Below, in pieces: positions 1-6,612 of a stretch of 7,042 nucleotides of DNA; the stretch's first letter is position 1, and each line of letters begins with the position of its first letter. The translations under genes were made by a program, and so were the position numbers. Location of the stretch: NCBI GenBank assembly GCA_903911805.1, contig CAIWET010000268.1, positions 1 to 7,042 of the forward strand, given 5' to 3'. This DNA is from an uncultured Ignavibacteria bacterium. GTDB taxonomy: Bacteria > Bacteroidota > Ignavibacteria > Kapaibacteriales > UBA2268. The notes beneath the pieces were generated by a model. That model had not been told where the DNA came from. It searched no databases and worked only from the letters and a program-made list of their open reading frames with translations.

Positions 1-5
1 AAATT

Positions 6-2219
6 ATGAGAAAAATTATATATATATTATTAATTATGATAATGGCAGAAACTGCTTTTGCGGAGTCTTTCAGTCTTTCGGGAAAAGTTATAGATTCGGA
101 TAGTAAATTGTCTTTGCCAGGCGCTACAGTGCGAATTGAAGGCACTGGCGTTGGAGCAATAGCTGACAAAGATGGTAATTTTAAAATCAATAAATTAATT
201 GCTGGAAATTATAGAATTATGGTTTCAGTGATTGGTTATAAAGTTTATTCTGATGAAATCGAAATTGACAAAAATCTTGAAAATATTACTTTTTCATTAA
301 CCAATAAGGGCTTTGAAACATCCGAGATTGTTATTTCAGCGAATAAAAGAATTCAAACAGTTCAAGAAGTGCCGATATCAATGAGCATTATTGATTATAA
401 CTCATCAAAAAATAGAAATTATAGTAGAATTGACGAGATTTTGAGAATTGTGCCAGGGGTAAATTTAAATAAGGATAACGTAAATATCAGAGGTTCTTCT
501 GGATTTGCGTTTGGAGTTGGCTCACGAGTTTTACTTTTGATTGACGGTTTCCCAATGCTTTCTGGCGACAATGGCGATATGAAATTCGATGCTATTCCAA
601 TGCTTAATGTTGAACGAATTGAAGTGGTTAAAGGTGCTGGTTCGGCTCTTTATGGTTCCTCAGCATTAGGTGGAATTATTAATGTTATCACACGCGAACC
701 TAGAGAACAACTCGAGGTAAATGCAAAATCATTTTTTGGTGGATATACTGCTCCAAGGTACAAATCCTGGGAATGGAGCAATTCAATGCCAATCAAGAAA
801 GGTTTTGAGATTTCGGCAGGGAAGAGGTTTGGTGATTTTGGCGTTACTTTAGCCGGTGGACTTATCAATGACGACAGCTACCGCCAGTTTGATGACTCTA
901 AAAGATATTATGTACTTTCAAAATTCAATTATACCATCTCTGATAAAATGAAAGCTAAATTCTTGGTGAATTATGCATTGGAAGATAAAGCAGATTGGCT
1001 ATATTGGCGAAATCTTGATTCTGCTTTAGTGCCTCCATTTGGTACTGATTTATCTTTAAAAACAAAATCAACCAAACTCAATGTAAATTTTGATTATGAA
1101 TATATTTTTAATTCCAAAAATTTCTTAAATCTGAAAGCTGGAACTTATATGACTAATTTTGCAGGAAGATCAGATTTGCCAGATTCTAATTTAAGGTCTT
1201 CCTTTGCAAATTCAATTAATTTAGAACTTCAGTATAATTCGATACTTACAGATTATTTATTCTTGACCTCTGGAGTAACATTTAATAGAAACAACGTTTC
1301 TTCGAATATTAACGGAAAAAATAACCAAACCCTTTATGGAGCTTATGCACAGTTTGAATTAAAGCCAATTCACGATATGGTTTTAACTTTAGGAAGTAGA
1401 TATGATAATGAAGTGGTGGAGGGATTAAATAATCAGGCGGAAATTTCTCCAAAATTTGGAATTTCATATACTTTGATTAATAATCTGACCTTAAGAGGTT
1501 CATTTGGTAGCGGATTTCGTTCGCCAAGACCAGCAGAGCGTTATGCAACATTTAAAGCTGGAGGATTTGATTTAATACCAAATTTAGATTTGAGAGCCGA
1601 AACAAGTAAATCTTATGAAGTTGGGGCAATGTATGATTTATTGTTACTTGGACTTCCAGTTTCATTTGATTTAGCAATTTTCAATAATAATTTCAATGAT
1701 TTGATTGAGCCAACTTTTGTAACTAAAAATTTTGCGCCTGTTATTCAGTTTATTAATTTAACAAAAGCAAGAATAACAGGTTTGGAATTTAATGTAAAAA
1801 CTATGTTTACTTCAAATGTTGGATTTGAAACATCAATTACTTTAACAGATCCACGAGATGAAACTCTCAATGAAACATTGAAATATCGTTCAAAAGTTTT
1901 ATGGTATAATCATTTATTTTTTGAATGGCAAGATTTTGGTGTAAATATAGATTATAGATATATGAGCAGATCCGAAAAAATTGATGAAAAATTGGGGTTA
2001 CAAGTAATTGACCACGACGCAAGAGTTGATGCTCATATTACTGATTTGAACATTAATTATAATTTCAAGCATTTAACTGGATACGACTTTACTTTATCAG
2101 CATTTGCAAAGAATCTTTTTGATTATTATTATACCGAAATGACAGGAAATCTTGCACAAACAAGGTTTATTGGATTAGAAATAAAGTATGATTTTGGGAA
2201 AGCATCTTTTGCATATTAG
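6..2219 (+). CDS. TonB-dependent outer-membrane receptor with carboxypeptidase-regulatory-like N-terminal domain
   Basis: A 737-residue outer-membrane active transporter that would take up a scarce ligand (iron chelate, haem, cobalamin or similar) using energy from TonB-ExbB-ExbD. A signal peptide is visible at residues 1-19 (MRK, hydrophobic core, AFA cleavage site). A carboxypeptidase-regulatory-like beta-sandwich follows at about 23-97, with the typical LPGATV, DKDGNF and GNYRI motifs. A possible TonB box (SEIVISA) lies near 105-112. The plug domain spans about 117-230, with NVNIRG, LLLIDGFP, VERIEVVKG and SALYGSSALGGIINVIT. The rest is a 22-strand-type barrel, with GFRSP (503-507) and PNLDL (525-529) at the positions of the FRAP/NPNL-like motifs. 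The end, GLEIKYDF plus seven residues, looks like a final beta strand, so the gene is complete. The ATG at 6 is chosen because the signal peptide begins there; only five bases precede it, so promoter and upstream partners lie outside the window. The substrate cannot be told from sequence: the FRAP-like motif alone does not prove haem. Confidence 0.95.
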   Translation: MRKIIYILLIMIMAETAFAESFSLSGKVIDSDSKLSLPGATVRIEGTGVGAIADKDGNFKINKLIAGNYRIMVSVIGYKVYSDEIEIDKNLENITFSLTNKGFETSEIVISANKRIQTVQEVPISMSIIDYNSSKNRNYSRIDEILRIVPGVNLNKDNVNIRGSSGFAFGVGSRVLLLIDGFPMLSGDNGDMKFDAIPMLNVERIEVVKGAGSALYGSSALGGIINVITREPREQLEVNAKSFFGGYTAPRYKSWEWSNSMPIKKGFEISAGKRFGDFGVTLAGGLINDDSYRQFDDSKRYYVLSKFNYTISDKMKAKFLVNYALEDKADWLYWRNLDSALVPPFGTDLSLKTKSTKLNVNFDYEYIFNSKNFLNLKAGTYMTNFAGRSDLPDSNLRSSFANSINLELQYNSILTDYLFLTSGVTFNRNNVSSNINGKNNQTLYGAYAQFELKPIHDMVLTLGSRYDNEVVEGLNNQAEISPKFGISYTLINNLTLRGSFGSGFRSPRPAERYATFKAGGFDLIPNLDLRAETSKSYEVGAMYDLLLLGLPVSFDLAIFNNNFNDLIEPTFVTKNFAPVIQFINLTKARITGLEFNVKTMFTSNVGFETSITLTDPRDETLNETLKYRSKVLWYNHLFFEWQDFGVNIDYRYMSRSEKIDEKLGLQVIDHDARVDAHITDLNINYNFKHLTGYDFTLSAFAKNLFDYYYTEMTGNLAQTRFIGLEIKYDFGKASFAY

Positions 2220-2230
2220 TATTTAAAAAA

Positions 2231-2254
2231 TGGAGTCCACATTAGTGAACTCCA
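2231..2254 (+). terminator. Hairpin after the receptor gene, probably a decayed terminator
   Basis: TGGAGTCCAC and GTGAACTCCA form a 10-bp stem with one C-A mismatch and a four-base ATTA loop. It starts 11 bases after the receptor stop codon and is preceded by a run of six A. Position and shape fit a rho-independent terminator of the receptor gene, but the T-run expected after the stem is missing: the stem is followed by TCAGATG. It may be a weakened terminator, or only an mRNA 3'-end stabiliser. Confidence 0.45.
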
Positions 2255-2270
2255 TCAGATGAAAAGATAG

Positions 2271-2294
2271 TCATTCCAGCGGAAACAGGAATCT
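2271..2294. repeat. Short interspersed palindromic repeat of the CATTCC...GGAAT kind
   Basis: The segment reads TCATTCCAGCGG followed by AAACAGGAATCT, with ATTCC and GGAAT as the outer arms and TTCC/GGAA as an alternative inner pairing. It resembles the widespread family of intergenic repeats of the form CATTCC-CGCG-AAAGCG-GGAATC that I know from many bacterial genomes. The assignment rests on recall of the motif; only one copy is in this window, so repetition in this genome is not shown here. Confidence 0.45.
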
Positions 2295-2366
2295 ATTGGC
2301 TCATTCAAGGATGAATTAGCTATTAAGAAGTCAAGATGGGACGCTTGAGCTTGCTTGTATTTGTGT

Positions 2367-2399
2367 ATTCATCCGATGTCTTAGAGTCATCGGATGAAT
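2367..2399. repeat. Perfect 12-bp inverted repeat, long hairpin
   Basis: ATTCATCCGATG (2367-2378) and CATCGGATGAAT (2388-2399) are perfect inverted copies separated by nine bases (TCTTAGAGT). Inside the loop CT and AG can pair further after a T-T mismatch. No T-run follows on either strand, so it does not look like a standard terminator. It starts five bases after a TTGTATTTGTG stretch and ends five bases before the stop codon of the T9SS tail remnant. It is more likely an interspersed repeat (REP-like) than a site for one regulator, but only one copy is present in this window. Confidence 0.65.
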
Positions 2400-2404
2400 C
2401 GAAA

Positions 2405-2485
2405 CTATATCTTCACAAACTTCTCAAACCTATCACCAATTTTGATGAAATAAACCCCTGCTGGGAGATTAGAAATATCAATCTT
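2405..2485 (-). pseudogene. Remnant of a T9SS type A C-terminal sorting domain
   Basis: Read on the minus strand, 26 codons followed by TAG encode KIDISNLPAGVYFIKI plus GDRFEKFVKI. This is the classic end of a T9SS type A sorting domain (ID-S-LPAG-Y-IKI, then a basic tail ending KFVKI), which directs secreted proteins through the type IX system. The rest of the domain and the whole body of the protein are missing. The frame stays open upstream only because it runs through a GC-rich repeat and then into the terminator of the neighbouring gene, where its first ATG (2624-2626) lies inside the hairpin. I therefore read it as the surviving end of a lost gene, truncated by rearrangement or repeat insertion. 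The neighbouring intact gene also ends in a T9SS tail on the same strand, but the two tails are not near-identical, so a simple recent duplication is unlikely. Confidence 0.6.
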
Positions 2486-2490
2486 TCTTC

Positions 2491-2545
2491 CTCCCTCTCC
2501 TTCGGAGAGGGCTGGGGAGAGGTCGCTAGGGGTGGTTTCCTCACC
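2491..2545. repeat. GC-rich interspersed palindromic repeat
   Basis: The core is a perfect 8-bp stem, CCCTCTCC (2493-2500) and GGAGAGGG (2504-2511), with a TTC loop. It is followed by CTGGGGAGAGG and then AGGGGTGG. On the other strand it reads as the familiar CCACCCCTA...CTCCCCAGCCCTCTCC pattern that is scattered through intergenic DNA in many bacterial phyla and yields spurious peptides such as SLSFGEGWGE or LSPALSEGEGG. It is much richer in G and C than everything around it, and it abuts the T9SS tail remnant on that remnant's coding-upstream side. The outer limits are approximate. Confidence 0.6.
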
Positions 2546-2607
2546 TTGGGCAATATAAACTTGAACTAGATTCCGCATCAAGCACTTAATGACATTCTTG
2601 AATAAAT

Positions 2608-2642
2608 AAAAAAAAGACAGGCACAAACACCTGTCTTTTTTT
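2608..2642 (-). terminator. Strong intrinsic terminator of the vWA/T9SS gene (bidirectional shape)
   Basis: GACAGG (2616-2621) pairs with CCTGTC (2630-2635) around an eight-base loop. The flanking A-run (2608-2615) pairs with the T-run (2636-2642), lengthening the stem to about 13 bp. Read on the minus strand the hairpin ends in a run of eight T, 23 bases after the stop codon of the large minus-strand gene. Because both sides carry A/T runs, it can also stop transcription coming from the left. Confidence 0.85.
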
Positions 2643-2665
2643 AAATATTGAAATATTATTTCTTG

Positions 2666-5600
2666 TTATTTTGCAATAACTAATTTCTTTGTTTCAGTAT
2701 AAAATGCTGAAGAAAGTCTATAATAATAAATTCCACTTGGCAAATCTGCTGTATTTAAAAATACTTCGTAACTACCATTTGAAAGCATTTCATTCTTTAA
2801 AACACTAATTGGTTGACCCATTGAATTAAATAATTCTAATGATGCGTTTGCTTTTAGCGCAATGTCAAATTTAATTTTTGTTGAATTGCCTGCTGGATTA
2901 GGTTCTGCATCATAAAGAGCATATTCGCTTGTGCCAGTTGCAATAATTAATGTTCCTTTTGTAAAGCAAGTATTAATAGTTACAATTGAAGAATCTGTAA
3001 GACCAGTTATACAAGCATTTTCTCCAAAGAACTTAGGAGTAATGCTAATAAATCCTGAATATTGATCTGAAACAAATGATGCCAAAGTTAAGCTTCCTGT
3101 TATTGTCTTTTTTGAATTATTAATTGGACCACTACCTGTTATTACTAATTTGCCTAAAGTTGATTCATCTACTGACCAAGTCCAGCCAGCATAATCAGCT
3201 CCAGGAGAAAGTGAATTTTCTTTGTATTGGAACATTCTGTCGTAATATGCAATTGTAAATTGAACTTTGTCCAAATTATTTGCTGAAGATGGAACGTCCA
3301 TTTTAAATCCAAATACTTCATCTTTCCCAGCTTTAGGATTATATATTGGTGAAGTAAATGAAACTCTTTGACGAAGAATAACGCCAGTACCAGCTAATTG
3401 TGCTGAGCCTGTGAGTGTTCCGCCTGTGCCAGCATTGATTGCAACGTCTAAACTAGCTGCATAAGCTTGAGCTGCTGTTGGAGTGAATGTAACATTAAAA
3501 GTGCCTGTTGTACCAGCTGCAATTGTGTTATTTACAGCTACTGCTTTGTAAGCTGCTGCACCTGTTCCTGAAATACTTGTTCCTGTGATTGTCCAACTTT
3601 CAGTTGTTTCATTTTTAAATGTTACTTGTTTGGTAACGCCATTTCCGCAGAAAATAACATTTCCAAAATCTAATGGTGATGGTGTTAAAATTAAACCAGC
3701 ACCTGTACCAGTTAATGTTACCGGAGTATTTTTATTTACTACTGTAGGACCTGTTACAGCATCATTATTTATTGTTACAACAACTGTCTTTACTCCAGCT
3801 GACTGCGGAGTAAAATCAACAGGTATCATTTTTGAAGTACCTTTAGCTACAATTACATTTGTTAGAGTGGCGCCAGTGCCAAATTTGAAATCAGATGAAG
3901 CAGCCATTGTAATTGATGGAATTGTTAAATCCATTGTTGTGGAAGTATTTTTTATTTCAATATTTCCAGCTTTTGTAGATAATATTTTTACACTTCCATA
4001 ATTAACATCATCTGCTTGAATTACTGGTAATCCGCCAATACCTGATAATTTTCCTGATGGCTTATTTGGATTGCCTTGTAAAGTAATAACAACGTCATTT
4101 TCGATTAAACCAAGAGTTGAAGGAGTAAATTTTACATTAAAATCAATTTTGCCACCAATTGCTAAATTTTGTGGGAAAGTTGGTTTTGTTATCACATAAT
4201 CTGTTAAAGCAGTATTTGATAATGTAATGTCTGTTATAGAAACTGGTGTTGTTCCTGAGTTAGTTACAGTATATGTTAAATCTTTGCTTGATTTTTGTCT
4301 AACAACTGCATAATCTAAATTTGGCATTGGAAAACTTGAATTAACTGCGTTCATTGTCAAATTAGTTTTTGGTGTGCCACAGAAACTCGGGATAACATAT
4401 TCAATATATGCTGATTTTGCACCTTCGTTAGTAGGACTTCCCTTAACTGTTAAGTCTAAGCAAGCACCTGGTTGCAATGTGAATGCTCCACCACCGGTTA
4501 CTAAAGTAAAATCGCTAGCATTTGTACCACCAAGTTTTGCTTCACCTGTGATAGGAATAAAAGTTGTATTTTTAAATCCGCAAGTTATTGATTTATTACT
4601 AGATGAACTTACAGCTACATCGCCTAAGCTAGAAGTTGCCACAACATCACCACCACAAGGCGCAATCAAACTGATTGGCTGGCTTGGGCAAGGAGTTGCC
4701 TCAATAGTAAATAAAACTTCGTGAGAAGCAGAAACTGGAGATTCAATATAATCTATTGTAACTAACTGTGAAGCGTCTTTTTTCAAAATGAAAGGTAAAG
4801 GTTTGCCCCAAGTAATTTTGAAATCTTTATTTGGATTTAAAGTTTCTTTAGTAATTGTAAAATCACTGTTTTTAGCAGTAATTGTTAATTGTCTTTGTGT
4901 TGTACCAATTGATGGAGCACCAAAGAGCAATTGAGCATCTGATACTTCTAAGCGAGCAACTGCATCAATAGGAACATTATATGATGTTATTGAAGAATCT
5001 GGAATTGGATTGAAAACAATTTTTACATCTCTTTTCAAATCAGCAATGCCGCAATTCATCGGTGCTTGCCAAATTAATTCGCAGGCATATGAAGATTGAA
5101 TTCTTCCGCAAATTTCTCTATAAATTTCAATTAATTCATCTTTTGACCAAATCGAGTATATTTTGCCACCTGTTAAATTACAGATTTTTTCAATATATTG
5201 ATTTTTAGGTGATGATACCATAATTGAATATACTTCAGTTTTTTGCTCTTTGCAATGAGCAATTATAGCATCAGCTTCTGTTTCTTTAAATTCTTGGTCT
5301 GGGTCACCATCAGATAAGAAAATAACAACTCTTCTTATTTTTGGATTTGTTAATTTAAAAGATTCATAAGTACCTTTTGGGTCTTTCCATTCTTCAAAAG
5401 GCCATCTAAAGTTGGTTGTGCCAGAAGCAATTTTAACATTATATTCTAAATAATCTTTAAACCAACCATTACTTGATTTCCAACCAGTATTTGAAGTAAC
5501 TGTTGATGCAAAAGTAATAATAGATGCAGAAGAAGGAGGATCTAATTTAATTGTGTCAAAAAACATTTTAGCGGCATCTTGCACCCATCTAAGTTTTTTC

Positions 5601-5929
5601 TCTCCATTAGATGTCTCGTCATTCATTGAATTGCTAACATCAAGAACTAAAGCAACTGTAATAGGTGGGAAACGGTTAGTTTCTTTACATTGAACTGTTG
5701 CAGAAGCAGCATAATTAACACCATCTTCCCATAATTGGAAACTTGATTTAGTAATTCCAGGATAATCATTGCCATACAAATCCTTAGCAATAAATCCTGC
5801 TTTTACTGTTGGGAATGCTGTCGTATCAATGTATGTTACATTGAATAATTGAGCATTTAATCCAAACGTCGTTAAAAAAAGAACAAGAATACCTATTGTT
5901 GTTTTACTTTTGAGTATGTTTTTTAACAT
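2666..5929 (-). CDS. Secreted vWA protein with Ig/HYDIN-like repeats and T9SS C-terminal sorting domain
   Basis: A 1087-residue surface or secreted protein, likely for adhesion or metal-dependent protein binding. The ATG at 5929 is preferred over an in-frame ATG 54 bases upstream because it starts a clean signal peptide (MLKNILKSKTTIG, hydrophobic core, cleavage after LNA, residue 26) and has AGAGG five bases before it. A von Willebrand factor A domain covers about 90-280 with an intact metal site: D97-x-S99-x-S101, T171/T172 and D207 in LSDGDPD. Next come Ig-like repeats at about 420-520, 530-635, 637-745 and 747-850. The last two match the ASPM/SPD-2/Hydin-like 'choice-of-anchor D' type (for example SPLDFGNVIF, then VTFTPT and GTGV). 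A region at about 852-1000 looks cohesin-like (NPKAGKDEVFGF). The T9SS type A tail is at about 1005-1087: EPNPAGNST, LELFNSMGQ, LPSGIYYYRL and KKLVIAK. Fourteen cysteines suggest disulfide bonds after export. The gene is monocistronic, with its own terminator. The binding partner is unknown. Confidence 0.93.
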   Translation of the reverse strand: MLKNILKSKTTIGILVLFLTTFGLNAQLFNVTYIDTTAFPTVKAGFIAKDLYGNDYPGITKSSFQLWEDGVNYAASATVQCKETNRFPPITVALVLDVSNSMNDETSNGEKKLRWVQDAAKMFFDTIKLDPPSSASIITFASTVTSNTGWKSSNGWFKDYLEYNVKIASGTTNFRWPFEEWKDPKGTYESFKLTNPKIRRVVIFLSDGDPDQEFKETEADAIIAHCKEQKTEVYSIMVSSPKNQYIEKICNLTGGKIYSIWSKDELIEIYREICGRIQSSYACELIWQAPMNCGIADLKRDVKIVFNPIPDSSITSYNVPIDAVARLEVSDAQLLFGAPSIGTTQRQLTITAKNSDFTITKETLNPNKDFKITWGKPLPFILKKDASQLVTIDYIESPVSASHEVLFTIEATPCPSQPISLIAPCGGDVVATSSLGDVAVSSSSNKSITCGFKNTTFIPITGEAKLGGTNASDFTLVTGGGAFTLQPGACLDLTVKGSPTNEGAKSAYIEYVIPSFCGTPKTNLTMNAVNSSFPMPNLDYAVVRQKSSKDLTYTVTNSGTTPVSITDITLSNTALTDYVITKPTFPQNLAIGGKIDFNVKFTPSTLGLIENDVVITLQGNPNKPSGKLSGIGGLPVIQADDVNYGSVKILSTKAGNIEIKNTSTTMDLTIPSITMAASSDFKFGTGATLTNVIVAKGTSKMIPVDFTPQSAGVKTVVVTINNDAVTGPTVVNKNTPVTLTGTGAGLILTPSPLDFGNVIFCGNGVTKQVTFKNETTESWTITGTSISGTGAAAYKAVAVNNTIAAGTTGTFNVTFTPTAAQAYAASLDVAINAGTGGTLTGSAQLAGTGVILRQRVSFTSPIYNPKAGKDEVFGFKMDVPSSANNLDKVQFTIAYYDRMFQYKENSLSPGADYAGWTWSVDESTLGKLVITGSGPINNSKKTITGSLTLASFVSDQYSGFISITPKFFGENACITGLTDSSIVTINTCFTKGTLIIATGTSEYALYDAEPNPAGNSTKIKFDIALKANASLELFNSMGQPISVLKNEMLSNGSYEVFLNTADLPSGIYYYRLSSAFYTETKKLVIAK

Positions 5930-5934
5930 AATAA

Positions 5935-5939
5935 CCTCT
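5935..5939 (-). promoter_or_regulatory. Shine-Dalgarno sequence deciding the start of the vWA gene
   Basis: The minus strand reads AGAGG, then five bases (TTATT), then the ATG at 5929-5927. The spacing is good and the motif is the only purine-rich one near either candidate start. It supports translation from 5929 rather than from the more upstream in-frame ATG at 5983. Confidence 0.7.
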
Positions 5940-5980
5940 ATATATTTAATATTATTTCCAAAATAATTATTTTCCAATAA

Positions 5981-6011
5981 CAAATTACCGTATTTTTTAA
6001 TAACAAACCAA
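5981..6011 (-). promoter_or_regulatory. Possible promoter of the vWA gene, Bacteroidota type
   Basis: On the minus strand TTGG (6011-6008), overlapping TTTG (6007-6004), is followed about 20 bases later by TAATTTG (5987-5981). This resembles the Bacteroidota pattern of a TTG-type -33 element and a TAnnTTTG -7 element, though the -7 box is one base short. Transcription would start near 5975, leaving an untranslated leader of about 45 bases. AT-rich DNA gives such matches easily, so this is tentative. Confidence 0.25.
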
Positions 6012-6090
6012 TAAAATCAGTTTTCTGTATTGATTTGTTGTTACTTATAGACACTTTAAACAATTTTTGGTTACAAATATTTTCACAATA

Positions 6091-6118
6091 TTGTCACATA
6101 TTTTAGGAATTTTATACA
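6091..6118 (+). promoter_or_regulatory. Possible sigma-70-like promoter of the 146-residue protein gene
   Basis: TTGTCA (6091-6096) and TATACA (6113-6118) are separated by 16 bases and lie about 50 bases before the ATG at 6170. The -35-like element overlaps the 10-bp palindrome ACAATATTGT (6085-6094), which could be an operator. The match is imperfect and the region is very AT-rich, so the call is weak. Confidence 0.25.
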
Positions 6119-6169
6119 AATATTTAATATTATTCAACTTGTATCGTTTCTTTAATTTTTTTATAAGCA

Positions 6170-6610
6170 ATGAGTAAATACAGAATTCGATATATTTCAC
6201 CGGAAGATCAGGAAAATTTAAAATCCTGGAGCGATACTTTGCTCGATAAAGAAAATAAATCTGTCCAACCACCTAAACCTTTAGTTCCACCAAGACCTGA
6301 ATCAGTTCAAAGGCAACATACCAAACTTAATGAAATACCTCAAAAGTTAACTGATGGGATTTTAAATGAGTTAGTTAATCGTGAAGAATCACATTATGAA
6401 GATAATCTACTAAAAAAAGATACTATAATTAAAAAAGAAGATATGGTTAGGATGAAAATTCTAACTAAAGCGAGACATTCAATTTTAAAATTAGAACATA
6501 ATAAACAGTTGGCTGAAAAATTAGAATTGTTTAATAAAAAAATTCGTCAAAAAAAATTAAAGGCGATTGTAAGAGCAGTTAAATATCTATTAAAATATGA
6601 TAAATTATAG
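6170..6610 (+). CDS. Unrecognised lysine-rich protein with proline-rich and coiled-coil segments
   Basis: I do not recognise this 146-residue protein. It has no signal peptide, no membrane segment and no cysteine, so it is probably cytoplasmic. Three zones can be seen. Residues 1-30 are polar (MSKYRIRYISPEDQENL), 33-43 are a proline-rich stretch (QPPKPLVPPRP) that may be a flexible or binding linker, and about 52-146 are charged and probably helical. The C-terminal part from about 85 is very rich in lysine and arginine with spaced leucines and isoleucines, as in a coiled coil or a nucleic-acid-binding helix, and ends LLKYDKL. The ATG at 6170 is the natural start, but no good Shine-Dalgarno sequence precedes it (TTTATAAGCA). 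The gene stands alone, divergent from the vWA gene and convergent with the receiver-domain gene, with only two bases between the stop codons. The frame of 146 codons without a stop in such AT-rich DNA, with lysine-biased but ordinary codon use, supports a real gene. Confidence 0.75.
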   Translation: MSKYRIRYISPEDQENLKSWSDTLLDKENKSVQPPKPLVPPRPESVQRQHTKLNEIPQKLTDGILNELVNREESHYEDNLLKKDTIIKKEDMVRMKILTKARHSILKLEHNKQLAEKLELFNKKIRQKKLKAIVRAVKYLLKYDKL

Positions 6611-6612
6611 AT

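Larger units (their letters stand above)
2220..2665. other. Gene-free spacer rich in palindromic repeats
   Basis: This 446-base stretch between two tail-to-tail genes has no intact gene. From left to right it contains a hairpin after the receptor gene (2231-2254), a short CATTCC/GGAAT palindromic repeat (2271-2294), a 12-bp perfect inverted repeat (2367-2399), the last codons of a lost T9SS-secreted protein on the minus strand (2405-2485), a GC-rich palindromic repeat (2491 to about 2545) and a strong terminator (2608-2642). The GC-rich patch stands out against the AT-rich surroundings. Both strands carry open frames of about 75 codons here, but these consist largely of repeat sequence and are not taken as genes. 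Confidence 0.8.

Noticed and set aside
650..868. Minus-strand open frame of 72 codons inside the receptor gene
   Set aside because: It lies wholly antisense to the conserved plug and barrel-start codons of a clear TonB receptor; no independent evidence for a gene.
499..2219. Assigning the receptor to haem uptake from its FRAP/NPNL-like motifs (GFRSP and PNLDL)
   Set aside because: Similar motifs occur at the same barrel position in many TonB receptors for other ligands, and no haem-related neighbour gene is in the window.
2336..2569. Plus-strand open frame of 77 codons in the spacer
   Set aside because: It runs through the inverted repeat, antisense to the T9SS tail remnant, and through the GC-rich repeat (the SLSFGEGWGE peptide is the usual spurious product of that repeat). 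No ribosome-binding site or recognisable domain.
2560..2600. Similarity of GAACTAGATTCCGCATC to the common intergenic repeat GAACTTGTTTCAGCATC
   Set aside because: The match is partial and rests only on recall; no second copy in the window and no strong stem, so it is not reported as a repeat.
3585..4001. Plus-strand open frame of 138 codons inside the vWA gene
   Set aside because: It is antisense to the HYDIN-like repeats. Its hydrophobic, valine- and threonine-rich composition mirrors the codon pattern of those repeats on the other strand.
4374..4724. Plus-strand open frame of 116 codons inside the vWA gene
   Set aside because: It is antisense to the Ig-like repeats of the large minus-strand gene, with no start signal or domain of its own.
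5930..5983. Longer N-terminus of the vWA protein from the ATG at 5983
   Set aside because: The 18 extra residues would bury the signal peptide, and there is no Shine-Dalgarno sequence before that ATG, whereas AGAGG lies correctly before the ATG at 5929.
6045..6272. Minus-strand open frame of 75 codons across the divergent promoter region
   Set aside because: It overlaps the start of the 146-residue protein on the other strand. Its low-complexity K/N/I/Y-rich sequence is what AT-rich intergenic DNA gives by chance.
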